Shown here piece by piece: positions 1 to 6,707 of a stretch of 14,584 bases of DNA (the stretch's first letter is position 1; the number at the start of each line of letters is the position of its first letter). This DNA comes from an uncultured Actinomycetes bacterium (lineage in GTDB: Bacteria > Actinomycetota > Thermoleophilia > Solirubrobacterales > Solirubrobacteraceae). The notes under the pieces are model-generated. The model was not told the origin of the DNA, ran no database searches, and was given only the letters and a program-made list of their open reading frames with translations. Both the position numbers and the translations under genes were made by a program. The stretch spans positions 1 through 14,584 of the forward strand of contig CALAQT010000371.1 in the NCBI GenBank assembly GCA_937888775.1, read 5' to 3'.

Positions 1-366
1 ATGGTGGGCGGCACGTTCGGAGTGGCGGTGATGGGCGCGCTGGTGACCGCGATCGGACGCTCCCAGATCGATCAGCAGCTTCCCAACGTCTCCGCCAGCG
101 CCCGCGCGGCGATCGCCAACGCGCTCGGCGCCGGCGCCAGCCCGAGCCACACCTCCGCCCACATCGTCGCCGTAGCCCGGGACGCGTTCGTCTCCGCGCT
201 CGGCACCGGCCTGACGATCGGTGCCGCCGTGACCGTGTGCGGCGCGATCGTGGCCTGGGCTCTGATTCAGCGCTCCCCCACGCTCGCGCAGCCCGAGGGC
301 GTCGCCGCGGGTGCCCAGGCGCCGCCGTCGCTAAACGAGGTGCCGGCCGAGCTCACCCTGGTCTGA
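1..366 (+). CDS. MFS drug exporter, DHA2 (EmrB/QacA-like) family, C-terminal part only
   Basis: This is the last 121 residues of an integral membrane exporter. Proteins of this family usually have about 450-550 residues and 14 membrane helices, so most of the gene lies before the window, and the ATG at base 1 is probably an internal Met. The opening GGTFGVAVMGAL (residues 3-14) resembles the glycine-rich helix near the C-terminus of EmrB/QacA proteins. A final hydrophobic helix, about residues 66-90 (LGTGLTIGAAVTVCGAIVAW), is followed by a short polar, Ala/Pro-rich cytoplasmic tail. The family pumps drugs or metabolites out using the proton gradient; the substrate cannot be told from this fragment. 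The stop is followed by 134 bp before ccr, so there is no sign of a shared operon. The family call is fairly safe; subfamily and substrate are inference. Confidence 0.75.
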   Translation: MVGGTFGVAVMGALVTAIGRSQIDQQLPNVSASARAAIANALGAGASPSHTSAHIVAVARDAFVSALGTGLTIGAAVTVCGAIVAWALIQRSPTLAQPEGVAAGAQAPPSLNEVPAELTLV

Positions 367-500
367 GTGTCAGTGCCACCGCCGCGTGGGTAGCCGAAGG
401 GGTCTGAGCCACCCGGCTCCGGGGCTCGTTCGGCGGGCCCGGCGCGCGCAAAACCCCTACGATCCAGAGCGAGCCAACCGATCAGAGAGGTACAACGCGC

Positions 501-1751
501 GTGGCCGTCGACCTGAGCCAAGTCGCACACATCGAGACCGAGCCGGGCGAGCTTCCACCCACGATGGCCGCATGGGTCGTGCGTGAGGAGCGCTTCGGCG
601 AACCGCTCGACGCCTTCCAGCTCGAGGAGATCGAGGTTCCCCAACCCGGCGCGTTTGAGGTGATCGTGCGGGTGATGGCCGCCGGGGTCAATTTCAACAA
701 CGTCTGGGCCGCGCTCGGCGAGCCGGTGTCGGTGTTCCGCTATCACCCCAACGAGGACCACCACATCGGCGGCTCGGACGCGTCGGGCATCGTGTGGAAG
801 GTCGGTCAGGGCGTCACGCGCTGGAAGCCGGGCGACGAGGTCGTGGTCCACTGCAACCAGGCCTCCTACGAGGATCCGGAAGTCCACGGGCTGGACCCCC
901 TGGCAGCGCCGAGCCAGCAGATCTGGGGCTACGAGACGAGCTGGGGCTCGTTCGCGCAGTTCTGCAAGGTCCAGGCCCAGCAGCTGCTGCGCAAACCCCG
1001 GCATCTCGCCTGGGAGGAAGCCGCCTCGTACGGGCTGACCTACTTCACGGCCTACCGGATGCTGATCGACCGCTGCAAGCTCCAGGCCGGCCACCGGGTG
1101 CTGATCTGGGGCGCCGCCGGGGGTCTGGGCGTGTTCGCCACCCAGCTGTGCGCGATGACCGGCGCCGACGCCGTCGGCGTCGTCTCCAGCGACGAGAAGG
1201 GCAGGCTGATCGAGCAGCTGGGAGCGGTCGGCCACATCGACCGATCGGACTTCACGGGGATGATGCGCCGCGGCGGCGAGAGCGCCGACGAGGAGCGAGC
1301 CCGCTTCAAGGAGTCGCGGCGGTTCTGCAAGGAGGTCGAGCGGATCTTGGGCGCAGCGCCCGACATCGTCTTCGAGCATGTCGGCAAGGCCACCTTCCCG
1401 ACGTCGGTCCTGGCCGTCAAGCCGTTCGGCAAGGTGGTCATCTGCGGGGCCACCTCCGGCTACCAGCTGGATTTCGACGTAAGGTATCTGTGGATGCGCC
1501 AGAAGGAGATCATCGGCTCGCACTTCGCCAACGCGTGGGAGGCGACCAAGGCCAACGAGTTGATCGAGGAGTCCAAGATCCGTCCGGTGCTGTGGCAGAC
1601 GATGGGCTTTGACCGGGTGGCCGAGGCGCATCAGCTGCTGCGCGACAACCAGCATCTGGGCAAGATCGCGATCCTGGTCGGCGCCACCGAGGAGGGCCAG
1701 GGAAAGAAGACCGAAGGGCCAGGCGCGATCCGGGCCGAGGTGGGAGCGTAG
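501..1751 (+). CDS. ccr: Crotonyl-CoA carboxylase/reductase
   Basis: A cytoplasmic medium-chain dehydrogenase/reductase of 416 aa. The family catalyses NADPH-dependent reductive carboxylation of crotonyl-CoA with CO2 to ethylmalonyl-CoA, the key step of the ethylmalonyl-CoA pathway. Visible family marks are GVNFNNVW (62-69), GDEVVVHCNQ (111-120), IWGYET (141-146) with the Tyr-Glu pair of the CO2 pocket, the NADPH loop GAAGGLG (204-210), FEHVGKATFP (291-300) and GSHFAN with the pocket His341. Start choice: GTG 501 is preceded by AGAGAGG at 484-490, 10 nt upstream. The protein lacks the roughly 30-residue N-terminal stretch of the Streptomyces enzymes. Its GYET...SFAQF...VQAQQL wording is closer to what I recall of alphaproteobacterial Ccr. 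The last ~20 residues are a Gly/Lys/Glu-rich tail. A 120-aa gene follows after 2 bp, and ecm lies 5 kb downstream, which supports the pathway. A related enoyl-CoA carboxylase/reductase with another acyl preference is the main alternative. Confidence 0.93.
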   Translation: MAVDLSQVAHIETEPGELPPTMAAWVVREERFGEPLDAFQLEEIEVPQPGAFEVIVRVMAAGVNFNNVWAALGEPVSVFRYHPNEDHHIGGSDASGIVWKVGQGVTRWKPGDEVVVHCNQASYEDPEVHGLDPLAAPSQQIWGYETSWGSFAQFCKVQAQQLLRKPRHLAWEEAASYGLTYFTAYRMLIDRCKLQAGHRVLIWGAAGGLGVFATQLCAMTGADAVGVVSSDEKGRLIEQLGAVGHIDRSDFTGMMRRGGESADEERARFKESRRFCKEVERILGAAPDIVFEHVGKATFPTSVLAVKPFGKVVICGATSGYQLDFDVRYLWMRQKEIIGSHFANAWEATKANELIEESKIRPVLWQTMGFDRVAEAHQLLRDNQHLGKIAILVGATEEGQGKKTEGPGAIRAEVGA

Positions 1752-1753
1752 AG

Positions 1754-2116
1754 ATGGCCGATCTCGTCTGGGTTTCCTGGTACGCCACCGTGCTGCGCAA
1801 CGAATCCTTCGCCGCCGAGGTCGCGCGCATTGCGCCCGTGGCGCTGCGCTATGGCGCGACCCGATATCAGGTGCACGTCAGCAACGATGACCGCTACCGG
1901 ATCACCCAGATGTCATGGTTCGATTCCAAGACGGGCTGGTACAGCTACTGGGACGGTCCGGAGATGATCGAGTTCCGCCGGCGCAACTCCGGTCGCTACC
2001 AGATCCCGGTCACCTACGCCTGGCAGGACGAGATCGCCGCCGGGGCGCTCGGCCCCGAGGTCGAGGCCTCGTCTAACCAGCCGGCGCCTCAGCCCGAGCC
2101 TCAGGCCGCCGTTTAG
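1754..2116 (+). CDS. Unknown 120-aa protein, apparently co-translated with ccr
   Basis: Function not recognised. The start ATG lies 2 bp after the ccr stop, and a GAGGTGGGAG ribosome-binding stretch sits inside the last ccr codons (1737-1746), so coupled translation is likely. Residues 1-95 look like one compact alpha/beta domain rich in Trp and Tyr (WVSWYATVL, ITQMSWFDSKTGWYSYWDG, YQIPVTYAWQDE). Alternating strands and a helix with aromatic residues recall the small dimeric alpha/beta-barrel (antibiotic-monooxygenase-like) fold, but no signature proves this. Residues 96-120 are a disordered Pro/Gln/Ala/Glu tail. There is no signal peptide, membrane helix or Cys pair. Its position suggests a job linked to Ccr, such as a partner or a small-molecule-binding protein, but this is inference only. 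The reading frame itself is convincing: it fills the gap exactly and ends 7 bp before the stop of the converging regulator gene. Confidence 0.8.
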   Translation: MADLVWVSWYATVLRNESFAAEVARIAPVALRYGATRYQVHVSNDDRYRITQMSWFDSKTGWYSYWDGPEMIEFRRRNSGRYQIPVTYAWQDEIAAGALGPEVEASSNQPAPQPEPQAAV

Positions 2117-2123
2117 GGGTCAC

Positions 2124-3284
2124 CTAGGTCTGGCTGGACTCCAACCGCAGGGCCAGCTCGATCCAGAAGCGGCCGTCGGCGTCGTCAAGGGCATCGCCGA
2201 ACAGCTCCCGTAGCCTTCCCAGCCGGTAACGGGCGGTCTGCTGATGGATTCCCAGCCGCTGCGCCACGGGACCGAGTCGGCCCTGCTCTTCCAGCCACGT
2301 GCGCAGAGTCTCGGTCAGCCGGGCCCTCGATCCCGGGGACAGCTCGCGCAGCGGCGCCAGGCGATCGGCGGCGAGCTCCTCGGCGAGGCGCTGATCGCTT
2401 GAGAGCAGCAGCCGGCCGGCGTTGGCACGCGCGGAGATCACCCCGACCTCGCCGGTCCCAAGCTCGAGCGCGGCTCTGGCCCGCGCGAAGCTGATCCCCG
2501 CCTGAGAGTGATCAACCGTGGTCCCGAGCCCAGCCCGCGCGCCGGCGCTGACGATCGCGCGCTCGATCGATGCGTACCGTCCCGGCCCGTCGGGATCCGG
2601 CACGACGGCACAGGTGAGCTCGCCGATCACATCCGAGATCGCATCCGGCGGCAACCTGGAGGCGGCCGCCTCGCGGCGCTCGCCCGCGATCGCCACCACC
2701 GCCAGGCGCCGCGGCAACGGCCAGCCGGCATCACCCGCCGCCAACTCCAGCGCGTCGGGGTCGGCGGGCGGATCGCGCACGAGGATCCGGACGAGCCTGC
2801 GCCGGCGCAGCTCGGCCTGACTGGCGGCGGCCGATTGCTCCAGCGCGTGGCCTTCGGCCGATTCGGCCGACAGCACGTCGATGTAGGCGAAGATCGACTC
2901 CGCGAGGAGATACAGGGTCTCAGGCTCCAGCCCCGCCGCGACACCGGCCGCGGCGAAGCGCCGCCACGCGACGCGAGCGCCGACGCGGTAGGCGCTCAGC
3001 AGCGAGTCCAGGCTGCGCCCGGCCCGCATCTCGCCCCGGCCCAGCGCCGTGTAGACGTCCGATCGCGCCACCGGGCCGCCGGCCTCGACCTCATCGAGGA
3101 AGTGGCGCAACGCTTCCTGGACTCCGGCTCTGATCCCCTCACCGAACGGTCCCTCCAGTGGCCGCCCGTAGCCCGGCACAGTCCGGACCGCTTCGATCAT
3201 CTCGTCGGCTACGTCGTCGAGCACCGGACGCAGCACGGCGACGATCGCCGGTGGAAGCTCATGCCAGGGCTGCTCGACCGTCAT
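2124..3284 (-). CDS. PucR/CdaR-type helix-turn-helix transcriptional regulator
   Basis: A 386-aa regulator with the build usual for actinobacterial PucR-family proteins. The N-terminal all-helical region (about 10-160) resembles the RsbRD/sensor-like domain common in this group. A middle alpha/beta GGDEF-like region (about 165-290) contains RRLAVVAIAG and ARARAALELG. The C-terminal PucR-type HTH lies at about 326-385, with TLRTWLEEQGRLGPVAQRLG and HQQTARYRLGRLRELFG. The ATG at 3284 is the first start consistent with the N-terminal domain. The gene diverges from the desaturase across 85 bp, and three AACTTG hexamers in that gap are candidate binding sites. The simplest inference is that it controls itself and the desaturase, perhaps in response to a fatty-acid or membrane signal. 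The ligand is unknown. It converges with the unknown gene downstream of ccr, with only 7 bp between their stops. Confidence 0.88.
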   Translation of the reverse strand: MTVEQPWHELPPAIVAVLRPVLDDVADEMIEAVRTVPGYGRPLEGPFGEGIRAGVQEALRHFLDEVEAGGPVARSDVYTALGRGEMRAGRSLDSLLSAYRVGARVAWRRFAAAGVAAGLEPETLYLLAESIFAYIDVLSAESAEGHALEQSAAASQAELRRRRLVRILVRDPPADPDALELAAGDAGWPLPRRLAVVAIAGERREAAASRLPPDAISDVIGELTCAVVPDPDGPGRYASIERAIVSAGARAGLGTTVDHSQAGISFARARAALELGTGEVGVISARANAGRLLLSSDQRLAEELAADRLAPLRELSPGSRARLTETLRTWLEEQGRLGPVAQRLGIHQQTARYRLGRLRELFGDALDDADGRFWIELALRLESSQT

Positions 3285-3298
3285 TCATATCAAATGTA

Positions 3299-3350
3299 CA
3301 AGTTCGTCGCCGCCAGTAGTGGAATCCGGTTGAGAAACTTGAATAACTTG
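3299..3350. promoter_or_regulatory. Three AACTTG hexamers in the pucR-like/desaturase divergent gap (candidate operators)
   Basis: Seen directly: CAAGTT at 3299-3304 (AACTTG on the minus strand) and AACTTG at 3336-3341 and 3345-3350. The last two are direct copies 9 bp apart, and the first is inverted. The gap is clearly AT-richer than the genes around it and must hold promoters for both divergent genes. A TATCCT at 3355-3360 could be a -10 element for the desaturase, with TTGAGA at 3330-3335 as a -35, but the 19-bp spacing is longer than ideal. Binding by the neighbouring regulator is inference. Confidence 0.35.
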
Positions 3351-3369
3351 GACGTATCCTTGGACGAGC

Positions 3370-4293
3370 ATGAGCCGTACCAACAAGATCGTCAACCTGA
3401 TCGGAGTCCCACTGCCGCTCGTCGGGCTGATCGTGGCGATCGTGCTGCTCTGGAATCGCGCGATCGGGCCGTTGGAGCTTGCCCTGCTGGTCGGGCTGTA
3501 CTTCCTATCGGGGTTCGGAGTGACGCTCGGTTTTCACCGCATGTTCACCCACCGTGCGTTCGAGTCCTCGCGCGCCTTCAAGGCGATCATCGCGGTGTTC
3601 GGCTCGATGGCGGTGCAGGGCTCGGTGATCACCTGGGTCGCCGACCATCGCAAGCATCACGCGTTCACTGACCAGGACGGCGATCCGCACTCGCCCCATC
3701 TGGCCGGCCCCGGGTTCTGGGGTGGGGTCAAGGGCCTGTGGCACGCCCATGTCGGATGGTTGTTTGAGAACGTCGGCACCGCCGAGCGGGAGCGGTTCGC
3801 CGGGGACCTGGTCAGGGACCGGGTCGTGCGCGCCGTTGACCACCTGTTCTGGCTCTGGGTGGTGCTCGGCTTCGCGATCCCGTTCACGCTCGGGTGGATC
3901 ATCGGTGGCGGGATCGGGACCGCGCTGACTGCGCTGCTGTGGGGCGGCTTCGTGCGCGTGTTCCTGCTGCACCACGTCACGTGGTCGATCAACTCCGTGT
4001 GCCACTTCTTCGGGCGACGCCGGTTCGACGTAGAAGACGAATCGCGTAACGTGTTCTGGCTGGCTCCGCTGTCGATGGGCGAGGCCTGGCACCACAACCA
4101 CCACGCCTTCCCCACCTCGGCCTTCCATGGACTACGGTTCTGGGAACGGCTGGCCGACCCGACCGGGCTGCTGATCCGGCTGCTGGAGAAACTGGGAATC
4201 GTCTGGAACGTGGTCCGCGTGAGCCCCGACCGCCAGGCCGCCAAGTTGCTGAACACGCCGCCGGCCAAGCCGCGTACCGCCGTCAGCCGGTAG
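3370..4293 (+). CDS. Membrane fatty acid/acyl-CoA desaturase (DesC/SCD-like)
   Basis: A 307-aa membrane di-iron desaturase that introduces a cis double bond into a long acyl chain, most often at delta-9. The three histidine boxes are intact: HRMFTH (56-61), HRKHH (93-97) and HHNHH (241-245). The accessory histidine motif HHVTWSINSVCH (201-212) is also present. Hydrophobic helices lie at about 12-28, 36-54, 73-90, 158-178 and 182-200, as expected for an enzyme with its active site on the cytoplasmic face. The length is normal for bacterial family members. The ATG at 3370 has a weak purine-rich GGACGAG (3362-3368) just before it. The gene diverges from the PucR-type regulator, a likely controller. 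It converges on clpS across a 20-bp tandem repeat. The family is certain; the exact substrate (acyl-CoA, phospholipid or ACP-bound chain) is not shown. Confidence 0.93.
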   Translation: MSRTNKIVNLIGVPLPLVGLIVAIVLLWNRAIGPLELALLVGLYFLSGFGVTLGFHRMFTHRAFESSRAFKAIIAVFGSMAVQGSVITWVADHRKHHAFTDQDGDPHSPHLAGPGFWGGVKGLWHAHVGWLFENVGTAERERFAGDLVRDRVVRAVDHLFWLWVVLGFAIPFTLGWIIGGGIGTALTALLWGGFVRVFLLHHVTWSINSVCHFFGRRRFDVEDESRNVFWLAPLSMGEAWHHNHHAFPTSAFHGLRFWERLADPTGLLIRLLEKLGIVWNVVRVSPDRQAAKLLNTPPAKPRTAVSR

Positions 4294-4373
4294 CCGACGT
4301 TCAGCGGACCTACCCGACGTTCAGCGGACCTACCCGACGTTCAGCGGACCTACCCGACTTCCAGCGGCCCCAT
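4294..4373. repeat. 20-bp tandem repeat: three perfect copies plus a fourth inside the clpS 3' end
   Basis: The unit CCGACGTTCAGCGGACCTAC is present three times without change at 4294-4313, 4314-4333 and 4334-4353. The next 20 bases (4354-4373) are a diverged copy that forms part of the last codons of clpS. On the minus strand, each perfect copy reads like the clpS ending Pro-Leu-(Glu/Asn)-Val-Gly-stop. The array therefore looks like slippage or duplication of the clpS terminus into the gap between two convergent genes. Copies are contiguous without spacers, so this is not a CRISPR. No strong hairpin or T-run was seen that would make it a standard terminator. Confidence 0.95.
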
Positions 4374-4637
4374 GGTCAGCCCCGCGTCGTCGAGCAGCTC
4401 CCAGTACTGCTCGGCGTCCTCACGAGGTCCGCTCCAGACGATCGCGCAGCCGGTGTTGTGGATCCGATCGGCGAGCCGGTAGCCGTCCGCCAGTCTGACG
4501 CCGGGAATGAACCGCGCCAGCGTCTCGGCCACGTGGTCGAACGTGTTGTGGTCGTCGTTGAGAACGACGACCCTCCAGGGCCCTCCCAGCCCGCTGCCGG
4601 GCCCGCCCAGGCGGGGCAGCTCAACCGTCTGCGACAT
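4350..4637 (-). CDS. clpS: ATP-dependent Clp protease adaptor ClpS
   Basis: A 95-aa cytoplasmic adaptor that delivers N-degron substrates to a Clp AAA+ unfoldase (ClpC in actinobacteria). The core starts with WRVVVLNDDHNTFDHV (21-36). Asn27, Asp28 and Asp29 match the residues that hold the substrate amino group, and His60 in DRIHNTG matches the conserved pocket His. The position equal to E. coli Met40, the specificity gate, is Phe33, and the motif reads NTF-HV instead of TPMEFV, a variant I associate with cyanobacterial-type ClpS. The N-terminal extension (1-20) is short and Gly/Pro-rich. A GAAGG at 4642-4646 supports the ATG at 4637. The gene lies 42 bp behind the MBL-hydrolase gene on the same strand, so they may share a transcript. 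Its last codons are the apparent source of the 20-bp tandem array. Confidence 0.93.
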   Translation of the reverse strand: MSQTVELPRLGGPGSGLGGPWRVVVLNDDHNTFDHVAETLARFIPGVRLADGYRLADRIHNTGCAIVWSGPREDAEQYWELLDDAGLTMGPLEVG

Positions 4638-4679
4638 CGGCCTTCAGCATAGCGACGCCCGCGCGGCGAGCGTCGATTG

Positions 4680-5510
4680 CTAGCCCTCCGCGCGCTTTCG
4701 CCAGTAGCGTGCCAGGCCCGCGTAGAGCTGCTCGTAGGGTGCCGCCTGCCGGTAGGTGGCGGCCAGCTCGGGGCCCGCGACACGCTCGATCTCCGCCTGG
4801 ACACCAGCGACGAATGTCTCGAGATCCTGGGTGCGGGCGCGCTGAGCCCAATCGTCGAGCCGAGCGCCGACCTCGGCGAGCTGGTGCTCGACGTCCTCCG
4901 CGGCGCCGAAATGGGTGATCGCCAGCCGCTCGGGCTTCCAGGCCGCGATCTTGTCCAGCGATTCATGCCAGGCCTCGATGTCGATGTCCGGCGGCGGCGT
5001 CGGCGGGATCGCGAGCGAATCAGCTCCGATCCGCACGCCGCCGACGTCGCCGACGAACGCGGTGCCGTCGTGCCGATAGCAGACGTGATGCGAAGCGTGC
5101 CCGGGCGTGTAGGCGACGTTGAACCGGCCGCCCAGCAGCCGCTCGCCGCCGGTCAGCAAGTGCAGATTTCGCTCGGGCACGGGCAGTATCTCACCCCACA
5201 GCCGGTCCATCTGGTCCCCGTACAGGCGCGTCGCGCTCTCGATCAGCCGCGACGGGTCGATCAGGTGCGGCGCGCCCAGCTCGTGAACGTAGACCTCAAG
5301 GTCGGGCCAGCGCTCCAACAGTGCGCCGGTTGCGCCGGCGTGGTCGAGGTGGATGTGGGTCAGCAGTACCGCGCGCGGCCGCTCGTCGCCCAGCGCGTCC
5401 AGCAGCACCGGCAGGGTCGAGCCCGGCCCCGGATCGATCAGCACGTCGTCCACCTGCCAGCACCCGATCACTCGCTCGCGACCGAGGTGCATTACATCAA
5501 TCACCCGCAC
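4680..5510 (-). CDS. MBL-fold (glyoxalase II-like) metallo-hydrolase
   Basis: A 276-aa soluble hydrolase of the metallo-beta-lactamase superfamily. The metal ligands are all present: THIHLDH (H52, H54, D56, H57), TPGHASHH (H138), GDVGG (D155) and THFG (H200). The two-metal site is complete and the enzyme should be active. The family includes thioesterases, glyoxalase II and lactonases; the substrate cannot be read from the sequence. The C-terminal 75 residues are helical, ending in YARLYWRK-like basic text, and resemble the helical cap found in many actinobacterial members. The start is uncertain: GTG 5510 gives the full first strand, but the nearest GGAGG lies about 17 nt upstream, and GTG 5504 or ATG 5492 are alternatives. 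Upstream by 38 bp is the DivIVA-like gene and downstream by 42 bp is clpS, all on the same strand, so a three-gene transcript is plausible. Confidence 0.88.
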   Translation of the reverse strand: MRVIDVMHLGRERVIGCWQVDDVLIDPGPGSTLPVLLDALGDERPRAVLLTHIHLDHAGATGALLERWPDLEVYVHELGAPHLIDPSRLIESATRLYGDQMDRLWGEILPVPERNLHLLTGGERLLGGRFNVAYTPGHASHHVCYRHDGTAFVGDVGGVRIGADSLAIPPTPPPDIDIEAWHESLDKIAAWKPERLAITHFGAAEDVEHQLAEVGARLDDWAQRARTQDLETFVAGVQAEIERVAGPELAATYRQAAPYEQLYAGLARYWRKRAEG

Positions 5511-5548
5511 GATGAAAACAAACCCCGCCTCCGAAACCAGCCCGCCCG

Positions 5549-6610
5549 CTAGCTGCCAGCGCGGCGATGGGCGGCCTGCGACGCCGGCGGGATCACGGCC
5601 GTTGAATCATGCTCTCCCGGCCGTTCATCGGCGGCCACGGGCGGGGGCGTCCCGGCCGCCCCCCCGGAGTCCAAGCCGGCGGCCGCGTCCTCGTAGGCAA
5701 GATCGGCGGCCGCGTCGCGCTGAGTGGCGGCATTCCCGTAATTGGGCTGAGTGGCGGCATCCCCGTAATCGGGTTCGGCGGCGGCATCCTCGTAGGCGAG
5801 CTCGGCACCCGGCTCGTCGTCAGAGCCGGATTCGACGGCGGCAAACGCGACCGTGGCATCGCCCTCATCGTCCTCGCGGGCCTGATAGCTGTCATGCGCC
5901 TGGTCGTCCTCGGGCGCCGCCTGATAGCTGTCGTGCGCCTGGTCGTCCTCGGGCGCCTGATAGCTGTCGTGCGCCTGGTCGTCCTCGGGCGCCTGATAGC
6001 TGTCGTGCGCCTGGTCGTCCTCGGGCGCCTGATAGCTGTCGTGCGCCTGGTCGTCCTCGGGCGCCTGGTCGTCGTAGGGCACGGCCTGCCCCTCGGGGTC
6101 ATCGGCGGGCGGGAACCGCTCGGCCGCGCTGTCGGCCAGTCCCGCCAGCTGCCCGGCCAGCTCCCGGGTGTCGCCGACGATCCGGTGGCGTTCGGCCCAG
6201 ATCCGGTCGGTGTCAGCGTCCAGGTCCTTGACGCGCTGCTCGGCATCGGCGGCTATCTGCGCAGCCTCCTGACGCGCCTGCTCCAGCCGATCCTCGGCCT
6301 CGGCCCGCGACTGGGAGGTGATCTGCTCGGCCGTGTCGTGGGCGCGCTGAAGAATCCCCGAGATCTGCTCGCCGACCCGCTCCAGGGCTCGGCGGACAGC
6401 CGCCTCGGGCGAGCGCGTGGCCTGCAGCTCGGCCACCAGCTGGCTGACCTGCTTGACGTAGGCGTCGACCGCCATCCGGTCATATCCCCGCAGGGCGGCG
6501 GGGAAATCCGCGTGCGTGATCGACACAGGATCGTCGGGCAGCCCCGCTAGCGGGGCCGTGATCTCCTGCAGGATTGCGTGCTCGGTGGCGGCTGAGCTCT
6601 GGTCAGGCAT
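5549..6610 (-). CDS. DivIVA-domain coiled-coil protein with acidic tandem-repeat tail
   Basis: A 353-aa cytoplasmic protein from the ATG at 6610; a GTG at 6637 would add nine residues, but neither start has a strong ribosome-binding site. Residues about 28-62 (ITHADFPAALRGYDRMAVDAYVKQV, broken here by family variation) match the DivIVA N-terminal domain, which in actinobacteria sits at membranes and organises growth or division. Residues about 70-175 form an Ala/Glu/Gln/Arg-rich coiled coil. From about 175 the chain is a very acidic, disordered tail: a 12-residue unit (QAPEDDQAHDSY) repeated about five times, then 9-residue repeats of PDYGDAATQ type, then a Pro/Ala-rich end. Function by analogy is scaffold or cell-pole/septum organisation. 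The tail is unusual, and its DNA is a minisatellite (5882-6064). Divergent from ecm across about 110 bp. Confidence 0.8.
   Translation of the reverse strand: MPDQSSAATEHAILQEITAPLAGLPDDPVSITHADFPAALRGYDRMAVDAYVKQVSQLVAELQATRSPEAAVRRALERVGEQISGILQRAHDTAEQITSQSRAEAEDRLEQARQEAAQIAADAEQRVKDLDADTDRIWAERHRIVGDTRELAGQLAGLADSAAERFPPADDPEGQAVPYDDQAPEDDQAHDSYQAPEDDQAHDSYQAPEDDQAHDSYQAPEDDQAHDSYQAAPEDDQAHDSYQAREDDEGDATVAFAAVESGSDDEPGAELAYEDAAAEPDYGDAATQPNYGNAATQRDAAADLAYEDAAAGLDSGGAAGTPPPVAADERPGEHDSTAVIPPASQAAHRRAGS
5882..6064. repeat. 36-bp coding minisatellite, five copies, inside the DivIVA-like gene
   Basis: Copies begin at 5882, 5921, 5957, 5993 and 6029 (plus-strand phase starting CTGATAGCTGTC), with a partial sixth from 6065. 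The first interval is 39 bp because of one extra Ala codon; the others are exactly 36 bp. Copies are almost identical; the copy at 5882 differs by a synonymous CAT for CAC His codon. Each unit encodes 12 residues, so gain or loss of a copy keeps the frame. Such uniformity suggests recent expansion or active homogenisation. Confidence 0.95.
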
Positions 6611-6707
6611 GCGTAGTTTCTCTGCCAATTGTCGCACGCGGACAACCCGGAGGCGCGATTTGCCGCCCGGGTTTATGTGACCCTAATCGGACCGGGCCCG
6701 CGGCTCA

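Noticed and set aside
406..419. GAGCC-ACCC-GGCTC hairpin after the MFS gene as a terminator
   Set aside because: Only a 5-bp stem and no T-run; such stems are frequent by chance in GC-rich DNA.
930..935. Tyr in place of Phe at the Ccr CO2-pocket position as an activity-altering change
   Set aside because: As I recall, alphaproteobacterial Ccr enzymes also have GYET here, so it is a normal family variant.
267..1655. 462-residue open frame on the minus strand across ccr
   Set aside because: Composition is the Arg/Leu/Gly/His-rich mirror of a GC-rich gene; the plus frame is an unmistakable Ccr with a ribosome-binding site.
2508..3671. 387-residue plus-strand open frame across the PucR-type regulator and the desaturase start
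   Set aside because: Arg/Pro/Gly-rich shadow text, no domain, and it overlaps two well-supported genes.
4294..4373. Possible CRISPR array
   Set aside because: Units are 20 bp and directly joined without spacers, and there are no cas genes.
5609..6550. 313-residue plus-strand open frame with RLIAVVRLVVLG repeats that looks like a repeat membrane protein
   Set aside because: The hydrophobic repeat is the reverse reading of the 36-bp minisatellite. The minus frame has a real DivIVA domain and coiled coil.
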